11,519 bases of DNA from Acetatifactor sp. (lineage in GTDB: Bacteria > Bacillota > Clostridia > Lachnospirales > Lachnospiraceae): positions 1 through 11,519 of the forward strand of contig JAILPF010000576.1 in the NCBI GenBank assembly GCA_024699575.1, given 5' to 3'. Position numbers and translations under genes: made by a program. This document shows, one piece after another, positions 1 through 5,619 of this stretch (positions within the stretch are counted from its first letter, which is position 1; every line of letters starts with the position of its first letter). A model generated the notes under the pieces. The model ran no database searches, was not told the origin of the DNA, and worked only from the letters and a program-made list of their open reading frames with translations.

Positions 1-1
1 C

Positions 2-349
2 AGCAACAGCTATAAAGTGGAGAAACTTAATCAGCTCATCAGAGGATGGATTAACTACTTCAAGATAGGAAGTATGAAAACACTTTGTAAAGAACTCGAT
101 GGAAACATCAGATTCAGACTTCGTATGTGTATTTGGAAGCATTGGAAAACTCCGCAGAATAGAGCTAAGAATTTGATGAAACTGGACGTACCAAGATGGG
201 CAGCGTATGAAATCGCCTATTGTGGAGACAGATATGCAAGACTCGCGCACAATGGATGGATACAAAAGGCTATAAGTACAAAGAGACTAACCTCATTTGG
301 ATTAGTCTCAATGTTAGATTATTACACCGAAAGGTGTGTTACTTGTTAA
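2..349 (+). CDS. ltrA: Group II intron reverse transcriptase/maturase, C-terminal part
   Basis: This is the last 115 residues of an intron-encoded protein that helps the intron RNA fold and splice and copies it into DNA during retrohoming. The reading frame is open to the left window edge, so the gene is truncated by the window and the GTG at position 17 is an internal codon, not a start. The segment matches the maturase (domain X, GIIM) region: a LNQLIRGWINYF stretch near the beginning, a basic RFRLRMCIWKHWKTPQNRAKNL segment, and an LDYY motif just before the end. Only about seven residues follow LDYY, so no C-terminal HNH endonuclease domain is present. The reverse transcriptase catalytic motifs lie outside the window. 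Family assignment is secure; the intron class is not determined. Confidence 0.9.
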   Translation, partial: SNSYKVEKLNQLIRGWINYFKIGSMKTLCKELDGNIRFRLRMCIWKHWKTPQNRAKNLMKLDVPRWAAYEIAYCGDRYARLAHNGWIQKAISTKRLTSFGLVSMLDYYTERCVTC

Positions 350-357
350 GTTGATTG

Positions 358-437
358 AACCGCCGTGTACCGAACGGTACGCACGGTGGTGTGAGAGGTC
401 GGAATTTCTCACTTATGAGAAATTCCTCCTACTCGAT
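358..437 (+). ncRNA. Group II intron domains V and VI
   Basis: Domain V is about 358-391. An outer stem pairs 360-366 with 383-389 and contains the CGC catalytic triad at 361-363. A two-base bulge lies at 381-382. The inner stem GTACC (367-371) pairs with GGTAC (376-380) around a four-base loop. Domain VI pairs 393-398 with 428-434, leaving A431 unpaired, and then GGAATTTCTCA (401-411) pairs with TGAGAAATTCC (416-426). A431 is the predicted branch point for lariat formation. The pairings are read directly from the sequence; their roles follow from the known group II intron architecture. Confidence 0.85.
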
Positions 438-448
438 TGTTAATTTCT

Positions 449-3136
449 TTATTGACCTTCCATCTGTGCCATAGCGGCAGCTGCATTTCGCTGGTTGATT
501 TCATTTTGCTGTGCGGCAAGGATGGATTCATAGTCCGGGTTAGCAAAGAAGTCTGCATTGTGCTGACAGGTATTTGTAGTTGCCGGTGTGATAACGGATT
601 GTGTGCCGTCTTCATTTTCTACTATGGTTGTGGATCCGTTCAGCAGAACAGGGTCTTCAACAAGAGGCAGAGATACAATTCCGTGTACCTTAAAGGGACA
701 TTCAGGGGATGCAGGAAGATGATCGTAATCACACAAATCTCCTTCAAAGTGTACATCACAGCTTTCTGTAGGTTCTGTACCCTCTTCAAACAATTCCGTT
801 CTAACATGACCGTCGCAAAGACCTGGAATCGGCAGTTTGCCGGATTCGGAACAGATACTAACCTGAACGATTCCACTGGGGGTATTGAAGTTCTCACTCG
901 GTAAATCTTCATGCACACGTTTCATAACGGCACGCCATAATGTTTTGGATAGGTTAGATTCCGCTTTGTCTTTCATGCCAATATTGTTGTCATAGCCTGT
1001 CCAGACAGTGCCGGTGTAGTACGGTGTATATCCTGCAAACCACACATCCTTTGTATCAGTGGAAGTACCGGTTTTACCTGCGATTGCCATGCCGTCAAAG
1101 CGGGCTCTTGTACCGGTACCGGTGGTAACTACATCCACCATGGCACTGGTCAGCAGATATGCTGTGGTTTCCTTGATAACCTGTCTGGTATTCGGGGTTG
1201 TATTGTCTAAAATAATGTTTCCGTCCGCATCAGTTACTTTCGTGTACAACTTTGGTTCTACATAAAGTCCCTGATTTGCAATTGTCGCATAACCTGCATT
1301 TAATTCATAAGGTGTTACTCCGTAGGTCAAACCTCCAAGTGCAATGGTTTGGTTGACATCGGAGAAAATTTTCCCATTGATTACAGCATTGGTAGTTAAA
1401 GTGGAAAAACCAAAATTCTGCAGATAGTCATATCCGAGTTGTGGAGTGATGACAGTCTGGTTTTTAACAGCAATGATGTTAAGTGACTGCTCAATGGCAA
1501 GGCGGATAGAACAATTCTTTCCATACTGTTCATAGCCGGTGTACCAGTTCTTTACAGGGTGACCGTCGTCGCAGACGAAAGGTGCATCCACATAAGTAGT
1601 GGCAAGGGTCTTGCCGGCACTGTCCAGTGCAGGGGCAAATGATGCCAATACTTTAAAGGTGGAACCTGGAGAACGTCTTGCGGAGGTTGCTCTGTTTAAG
1701 GTTCTACGTCCTTCTTTTACACCACGACCACCAACAAGTGCAACCACATATCCTGTGCTCTGGTCTTCAATAACCATAGCAACCTGTGGCTGGGGGGTCA
1801 TGGAAATACTTTCATCATAGTTATCTTCATTATCTTCCATACCTAAATCAGCAAGCATTGCGGAACGGTATATTGCGATTGCTTCATATGCCGCGTCCTG
1901 GGAACTGAAAATCAGATTGAAGTTTTTGTCTTTATTTTCCTTAAACCAGGACATCATATTTTCTTTACTGAAGTTTTTGTTCTCGCCATTAACGTGAATG
2001 GTCAAAGCATAATTGAGATACCATTTTACATTGGAAGGATAGTTTTCCTCGTTTGCAAATTCTTCATCCATGATAGCCTGAATATCAGGATCCATAGTGG
2101 CATCAATACGGAGTCCTCCCGCAACCAGTAAATGCTCTGCGATATCCTCGGATTTCCCTGCAATATTTACCAGATCATCCTTTACCTGCTCGTAAACGGC
2201 ATCGGAAAAATAAGAGCCGGTCGTGGAGGTAGATGCACGATAATCGGTGTCAAAGAGACCAATCCGCTTGTAGACAGCATCGGTATCAGCCATGGCTTCA
2301 TCGTACTCGGCCTTTGAGATGAACTCCAACTTTAACATGTTATTTAAACATTTTTCACGTCTCTTTGCATTGGCCTCAGGATGCAGGATTGGATTTAACT
2401 TGGTCGGAGACTGTGTGATACTTGCGATAACCGCACACTCTGATAAGGTCAGCTCACTGCAGGATTTTCCGAAATATCGCTGGGAAGCTGATTCCACACC
2501 CAGAGTATTTTGTCCAAGGTTGATAACATTCATGTAACGCAGAAGAATATCTTCCTTAGAGTAATGTTTGGTTACTTCGATAGCAAGGTATTGTTCTCTG
2601 ATTTTACGTTTAATTTTTTTAATGGTGTTTTTACCTTCGGATGTCCAGTCGGTAAAAACAGTGTTCTTTAAAAGCTGCTGAGTGATGGTACTGGCACCTT
2701 GAGCGGAATTACCCTTTGTCTGAATAAAGGTAACGCCGGCACGCATAATACCTTTTACATCGATACCGTTATGCTGGAAGAAACGCTCGTCTTCTAGTGC
2801 TACAAAGGCAAGTCCCATGTACTCGGAAATTTCATCCATGGAAACCTCAATACGGTTAGAGTTGGTGCTCACATATTGGTCAATAACATTTCCTCTGTTA
2901 TCGTAAACAATAGTTGCCTGCCCGCTTGCTGCGATATCATTTAAATTGCTGGTCGGGGTGGAAGCAAGTATACCCCGGAAAGCACCGATTCCGGCTGAAA
3001 TGCCCCAGATGCCAATGCCGATAAGTGAGACTAAAACCAGCTTTAAACAAGTGAGAAGAATTTTTCTTCCCCATTTTATAGATTTGGAATTCAACGCCTT
3101 TTGCTTGGCGCGGACCCCTTTTTTGCCGTAATTCAT
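449..3136 (-). CDS. Class A penicillin-binding protein (PBP1A type)
   Basis: This bifunctional peptidoglycan synthase polymerises lipid II into glycan strands and cross-links the stem peptides outside the membrane. In 895 residues the order is a short basic cytoplasmic tail, one membrane helix (about 26-48), a GT51 glycosyltransferase domain and a transpeptidase domain. The glycosyltransferase shows EDERFFQHNG (115-124; Glu115 catalytic), QGASTITQQLLKN (146-158) and RKIREQ with the probable second Glu at 181. The transpeptidase shows STFK (492-495; nucleophile Ser492), SLN (551-553) and KTG (688-690). A tail of about 130 residues follows, with cysteines at 762, 774, 793, 802, 813 and 857 and an Ala/Gln-rich end. 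The start is ATG 3136-3134, with AAAGGA ten bases upstream. The gene is divergent from yigZ and convergent with a group II intron that begins about 11 bases past its stop. No own terminator is visible; it may lie beyond the intron. Function is clear; paralogue naming (PonA/MrcA/PbpF) is not. Confidence 0.95.
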   Translation of the reverse strand: MNYGKKGVRAKQKALNSKSIKWGRKILLTCLKLVLVSLIGIGIWGISAGIGAFRGILASTPTSNLNDIAASGQATIVYDNRGNVIDQYVSTNSNRIEVSMDEISEYMGLAFVALEDERFFQHNGIDVKGIMRAGVTFIQTKGNSAQGASTITQQLLKNTVFTDWTSEGKNTIKKIKRKIREQYLAIEVTKHYSKEDILLRYMNVINLGQNTLGVESASQRYFGKSCSELTLSECAVIASITQSPTKLNPILHPEANAKRREKCLNNMLKLEFISKAEYDEAMADTDAVYKRIGLFDTDYRASTSTTGSYFSDAVYEQVKDDLVNIAGKSEDIAEHLLVAGGLRIDATMDPDIQAIMDEEFANEENYPSNVKWYLNYALTIHVNGENKNFSKENMMSWFKENKDKNFNLIFSSQDAAYEAIAIYRSAMLADLGMEDNEDNYDESISMTPQPQVAMVIEDQSTGYVVALVGGRGVKEGRRTLNRATSARRSPGSTFKVLASFAPALDSAGKTLATTYVDAPFVCDDGHPVKNWYTGYEQYGKNCSIRLAIEQSLNIIAVKNQTVITPQLGYDYLQNFGFSTLTTNAVINGKIFSDVNQTIALGGLTYGVTPYELNAGYATIANQGLYVEPKLYTKVTDADGNIILDNTTPNTRQVIKETTAYLLTSAMVDVVTTGTGTRARFDGMAIAGKTGTSTDTKDVWFAGYTPYYTGTVWTGYDNNIGMKDKAESNLSKTLWRAVMKRVHEDLPSENFNTPSGIVQVSICSESGKLPIPGLCDGHVRTELFEEGTEPTESCDVHFEGDLCDYDHLPASPECPFKVHGIVSLPLVEDPVLLNGSTTIVENEDGTQSVITPATTNTCQHNADFFANPDYESILAAQQNEINQRNAAAAMAQMEGQ

Positions 3137-3175
3137 AGAGTCAGATCCTTTCTGCCTGTAACTACAGACGGATTT

Positions 3176-3204
3176 ATTATACCAAAATCGAACAGGTAAA
3201 TAAA
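3176..3204 (-). promoter_or_regulatory. Promoter of the PBP gene
   Basis: Reading the minus strand, a perfect TATAAT lies at 3181-3176, about 40 bases before the PBP start codon. The best -35 candidate, 17 bases further upstream (3204-3199, TTTATT), is a weak match. The -10 is convincing and the -35 is not. Confidence 0.55.
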
Positions 3205-3216
3205 GGGTTTCTTTTA

Positions 3217-3246
3217 TTGTTTCACATTTTTAACAAATTATGTTAA
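3217..3246 (+). promoter_or_regulatory. Possible yigZ promoter and operator-like inverted repeat
   Basis: TTGTTT (3217-3222) and TATGTT (3239-3244) are 16 bases apart and could serve yigZ, but both are imperfect. An inverted repeat TTAACA (3230-3235), five bases, TGTTAA (3241-3246) overlaps this -10 and could be a regulator site between the divergent PBP and yigZ genes. This is a weak call. Confidence 0.3.
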
Positions 3247-3281
3247 CATATCCATAAGATGTCAGCGCAGAGGTAGAAAGC

Positions 3282-3938
3282 ATGGAAAAAACGAATGTAA
3301 CGGAATATCGCGTCCTTTTGGAGGGTGGCGAAGGAGAAATCATAGAAAAAAAGTCTCGATTTATCGCTACTGTGCGAAAGTGCGAGACAGAGGAAGAAGC
3401 GGTTGCGTTTATTGAGGAGATAAAAAAGAAATATTGGGATGCAAGACATAACTGTTCTGCTTTTGTCATCGGAAGCCGTGGGGAAGTCACCAGATGCAGC
3501 GATGACGGGGAGCCAGGCGGTACAGCCGGAAGACCGATGCTGGAAGTGTTGTTAGGAGAGAAGATTCGCAATATTGCTGTTGTGGTTACCAGATATTTCG
3601 GCGGAACCCTTCTGGGCACCGGTGGTCTTGTGAGAGCTTATACACAGGCGGTAAAGGAAGGGATAGCTCACTGCACGGTCGGGACGATGAAGTATGGACA
3701 TGAGCTGGCTGTTTTCACCGATTATAATGGTGTGGGTAAGATTCTATATCTGCTTGGACAGTGGGGAATTGATCCTCTGGACAGTGAGTATACAGACACT
3801 GTCTGTCTGAATATCATAGTGCCTGCGGAAGACGTGGAGAGGCTTAAAAAAGAACTGGTTGAGGCAACAGGCGGAAAGGTAAAAATCGACAAAATAAATG
3901 AGAAATATTACGTTGACAAAGTGCAGATGCAAAGATAA
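3282..3938 (+). CDS. yigZ: YigZ/IMPACT family protein
   Basis: This is a 218-residue member of the UPF0029/IMPACT family (YigZ in E. coli, YvyE in B. subtilis), a cytosolic protein whose eukaryotic relative modulates translation control. The bacterial biochemical role is not settled. The N-terminal domain carries both family signatures: SDDGEPGGTAGRP (73-85) and RYFGGTLLGTGGLVRAY (104-120). The C-terminal part (about 137-212) fits the small ferredoxin-like domain (DUF1949) typical of bacterial members. Length is normal for the family. The start is supported by AGAGGTAG six bases upstream of the ATG. It is divergent from the PBP gene and followed at 172 bases by mgtE. No terminator follows, so some readthrough into mgtE is possible. 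A strong promoter for mgtE is embedded in the last codons of this gene. Confidence 0.93.
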   Translation: MEKTNVTEYRVLLEGGEGEIIEKKSRFIATVRKCETEEEAVAFIEEIKKKYWDARHNCSAFVIGSRGEVTRCSDDGEPGGTAGRPMLEVLLGEKIRNIAVVVTRYFGGTLLGTGGLVRAYTQAVKEGIAHCTVGTMKYGHELAVFTDYNGVGKILYLLGQWGIDPLDSEYTDTVCLNIIVPAEDVERLKKELVEATGGKVKIDKINEKYYVDKVQMQR

Positions 3939-3941
3939 AAT
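3913..3941 (+). promoter_or_regulatory. Strong sigma-A promoter for mgtE inside yigZ 3' end
   Basis: A perfect TTGACA (3913-3918) is followed after exactly 17 bases by TAAAAT (3936-3941). Transcription would start near 3948, giving mgtE an untranslated leader of about 160 bases even though yigZ lies immediately upstream. This is the best promoter match in the window. Confidence 0.72.
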
Positions 3942-3947
3942 AATTGA

Positions 3948-4110
3948 GGAATATTTGAGAAAATAAATGACAGATGCTATTGAATGGCGGCTGTGTCATA
4001 GCATGGAAAGGTGGTGGTTTTTTTATGAAGAGTTTAAATAAGAATTCAGATAACCCTCTTCCTCCCCGACGATGGAAGAACATAAAAAAATCATCAAAGG
4101 AGGACATGCT
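3948..4110 (+). promoter_or_regulatory. mgtE leader with alternative RNA pairings
   Basis: Candidate regulatory leader. ATGCTAT (3974-3980) can pair with ATAGCAT (3998-4004). The same right arm, extended as CATAGCATG (3997-4005), is perfectly complementary over nine bases to CATGCTATG (4105-4113), which contains the mgtE start codon. ATGACAG (3967-3973) can also pair with CTGTGTCAT (3991-3999) with a two-base bulge, excluding the first hairpin. Separately, TCCTCC (4060-4065) can pair with the mgtE Shine-Dalgarno GGAGGA (4099-4104). The conserved blocks of the M-box magnesium riboswitch are not seen. The pairings are observed; the regulatory role is inferred. Confidence 0.4.
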
Positions 4111-4153
4111 ATGGAAGAGATTAAAGAGCTGGAGGAAGTGCGTGAGCTGTTAG
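4025..4153 (+). CDS. Possible 42-residue leader ORF overlapping mgtE
   Basis: An ATG at 4025 opens a frame of 42 codons ending in TAG at 4151-4153, in a different frame from mgtE and overlapping its first 43 bases. An AAAGGTGGTGG stretch (4007-4017) ends seven bases upstream and could serve as a Shine-Dalgarno. The peptide starts MKSLNK and contains D-N-P-L-P-P-R-R (residues 9-16) followed by a Lys/Trp-rich segment. The P-L-P-P-R-R core resembles the P-L-P-R-R-R core of enterobacterial MgtL, the proline-rich leader peptide of the magnesium transporter gene mgtA (recalled from memory). Its Pro13-Pro14 codons overlap the segment able to mask the mgtE Shine-Dalgarno. Translation is unproven, and this could be a chance frame. 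Confidence 0.35.
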   Translation: MKSLNKNSDNPLPPRRWKNIKKSSKEDMLWKRLKSWRKCVSC

Positions 4154-5460
4154 ATACAAAACAGTACACAAAGCTCCGCCAGTACCTTAGTGAACTCAAT
4201 ACCGCAGATATTGCGGCGTTGATGGAAGAACTTGAGGAAGAGGAACTGCTTAAGATTTTTCGTATTCTTCCCAAGGATTTGGCAGCGGACGTTTTTTCCT
4301 ACCTCGAAGTGGACAGTCAGCAATTGATTATCACATCCATGTCTGACAAGGAGGCTGCAAACATCATCAATAACCTGATGGCAGACGATGCAGTTGATTT
4401 CCTTGAGGAAATGCCTGCTAACGTAGTAAAAAAACTTCTTGCGAATGCGAGCCCGGAGGCTAGGAGAGATATCAATCACCTTCTGAGGTATCCGGAGGAT
4501 TCCGCCGGTAGCATAATGACCGTGGAATATGTGGATTTGAAGGAGAATCTGACAGTTGATCAGGCTGTGGAGCGAATCCGCAAGGTTGGAGTGGACTCCG
4601 AGACCATCAATATATGCTATGTACTTGATAAAGAGAGAAGACTGGTTGGAACGGTTGCTTTGCGTTATCTGCTGGTTAGCCAGGGTGATGAGATTATCGG
4701 TGACATCATGCATGAGAATGTCATCTCGATTAATACCCTGATGGACCAGGAAGAGGTTGCAAAGCAGTTTAAGAAATACGACTTTACTGCCATGCCTGTT
4801 GTGGATAATGAGAATCGACTGGTGGGTATCATCACTGTCGATGATATTGTCGATATCATGGAAGAAGAGACCACAGAGGATATGGAAAAAATGGCAGCTA
4901 TTATGCCGAGTGATAAGCCTTATATGAGAACCTCGGTATGGGATACCTACAAAAAGAGAATTCCATGGTTACTGTTACTGATGGTTTCTGCTACTTTTAC
5001 CGGAGCGATTATTACATCCTTTGAGGATGCGCTTAGTGTATATGCTTCTCTGATGGCATTTATACCGATGCTGATGGATACCGGTGGCAATGCAGGCGGA
5101 CAGGCGAGTGTGACGGTTATCCGTGGATTATCCCTGGGAGAGATAGAATACAGGGATGTGCCAAAGGTTATGTGGAAGGAAATCAGAGTTGCTTTGTTGT
5201 GTGGTGGCTCCCTTGCACTTGCAAACTTTGTAAAACTGTTGTTATTAGATAGAGTTGGAATTGTGGTTGCTGTGATTGTCTGCCTTACCCTGATTGCAGC
5301 AGTTATGATGGCAATGTTTGTCGGATGTATGTTGCCTATCGGAGCAAAGAGACTTGGTTTTGACCCGGCTGTAATGGCCAGCCCATTCATCACGACAATC
5401 GTGGATGCCCTATCCCTGATTGTATACTTTAGAATCGCAGCGGCGTTTTTACTGCTTTGA
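4111..5460 (+). CDS. mgtE: Magnesium transporter/channel MgtE
   Basis: MgtE is a homodimeric, magnesium-gated Mg2+ channel of the cytoplasmic membrane. The 449-residue product has the family's normal length and order: an acidic N-terminal helical domain (about 15-130), a CBS pair (about 136-255) with ends such as VISINTLMDQEEVAKQF and LVGIITVDDIVDIMEE, a connecting helix, and a membrane domain with about five helices from 285. Pore-domain hallmarks are MDTGGNAGGQAS (322-333) and TTIVDALS. Asp432 matches the pore aspartate of Thermus thermophilus MgtE, in the same numbering. The start is ATG 4111, with AAAGGAGGA six bases upstream. An in-frame ATG at 4072 lacks such a site and would add 13 residues. 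A TTGACA-17-TAAAAT promoter lies in the end of yigZ, and the long leader suggests RNA-level control. It shares a bidirectional terminator with the convergent ABC operon. Confidence 0.96.
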   Translation: MEEIKELEEVRELLDTKQYTKLRQYLSELNTADIAALMEELEEEELLKIFRILPKDLAADVFSYLEVDSQQLIITSMSDKEAANIINNLMADDAVDFLEEMPANVVKKLLANASPEARRDINHLLRYPEDSAGSIMTVEYVDLKENLTVDQAVERIRKVGVDSETINICYVLDKERRLVGTVALRYLLVSQGDEIIGDIMHENVISINTLMDQEEVAKQFKKYDFTAMPVVDNENRLVGIITVDDIVDIMEEETTEDMEKMAAIMPSDKPYMRTSVWDTYKKRIPWLLLLMVSATFTGAIITSFEDALSVYASLMAFIPMLMDTGGNAGGQASVTVIRGLSLGEIEYRDVPKVMWKEIRVALLCGGSLALANFVKLLLLDRVGIVVAVIVCLTLIAAVMMAMFVGCMLPIGAKRLGFDPAVMASPFITTIVDALSLIVYFRIAAAFLLL

Positions 5461-5532
5461 TCTCGATGTTATAAACATCTCGTTGAATAAGTCCATGCTT
5501 TCATCTCGATGTTTCACAACATCTCGATGAAA
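5460..5532 (+). repeat. Four ATCTCG repeats forming two hairpins
   Basis: ATCTCG recurs at 5460, 5477, 5503 and 5521, three times as ATCTCGATG and once as ATCTCGTTG. The copies form two similar units. GATGTT (5465-5470) pairs with AACATC (5474-5479) around ATA, and GATGTT (5508-5513) pairs with AACATC (5518-5523) around TCAC. The second hairpin is extended by TTTCATC (5499-5505) pairing with GATGAAA (5526-5532), across a symmetrical TC/TC internal loop. This lies directly after the mgtE stop codon, between convergent genes. The role is unknown. Confidence 0.6.
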
Positions 5533-5619
5533 CGGCTTCGCCGTATATAAATGAAAAAAGTAACTCTCCGCTATGAGCAAGCTCCTGCGGAGAGTTATTT
5601 TTTCATTTATGCATGGACT
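5490..5619. repeat. 130-base palindromic element: closing stem plus three hairpins
   Basis: AGTCCATGC (5490-5498) and GCATGGACT (5611-5619) are perfect inverted repeats. Between them, almost without spacers, lie three hairpins: 5499-5532 (7 bp, 2x2 internal loop, 6 bp), CGGC-TTC-GCCG (5533-5543), and a 24-bp arm at 5547-5610 that includes the terminator. Folded on one strand this is a cloverleaf with a four-way junction, nearly identical on either strand. It could be a MITE-like or REP/BIME-like element, a structured RNA, or a terminator with chance repeats. No target-site duplication is evident. Its right edge touches the stop codon of the ABC gene. Confidence 0.5.
5547..5610. terminator. 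Bidirectional terminator between mgtE and the ABC operon
   Basis: TAACTCTCCGC (5561-5571) pairs perfectly with GCGGAGAGTTA (5587-5597) around a 15-base loop, followed on the plus strand by TTTTTT (5598-5603). On the minus strand the stem is followed by the complement of the A-run (5554-5559). The A and T flanks pair as well, giving about 24 bp with one bulged G (5560). The placement between convergent stop codons fits termination of both transcripts. Confidence 0.88.

Larger units (their letters stand above)
1..437 (+). mobile_element. Group II intron, 3' part (5' end outside window)
   Basis: This is the 3' portion of a group II intron, a self-splicing retroelement. Seen directly are the maturase end of its reverse transcriptase, followed after the stop codon by a domain V-like hairpin and a domain VI-like hairpin in the expected order. 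The 3' boundary is placed at about 437 because the last bases (CTCGAT) end in A-pyrimidine and leave the unpaired A431 seven bases from the end, the usual distance for the branch-point adenosine. The intron lies on the plus strand, convergent with the PBP gene whose stop codon is at 449-451. The 5' exon, RNA domains I-IV and most of the ORF lie upstream of the window, so completeness and mobility cannot be judged. Confidence 0.88.

Noticed and set aside
437..904. Plus-strand open frame of 155 codons after the intron
   Set aside because: It is antisense to the PBP C-terminal region and has no ribosome site or recognisable motif.
4005..4024. Intrinsic terminator at the T7 run in the mgtE leader
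   Set aside because: The nearest hairpin ends 13 bases before the T-run, and the adjacent GGTGGTGG has no complementary arm upstream, so an attenuator-type terminator cannot be supported.
3948..4110. M-box (ykoK) magnesium riboswitch in front of mgtE
   Set aside because: The location and length fit, but the conserved M-box blocks, such as the AGGTGAGGCTCC-like segment, are not present.
4072..4110. Upstream in-frame ATG as the mgtE start
   Set aside because: No ribosome site precedes 4072, whereas AAAGGAGGA sits six bases before the ATG at 4111 and gives the family's usual length.
5460..5532. CRISPR array from the ATCTCGATG repeats
   Set aside because: The repeats are 6-9 bases with 8-20 base spacing and form hairpins with each other; far too short and irregular, and no cas genes are present.
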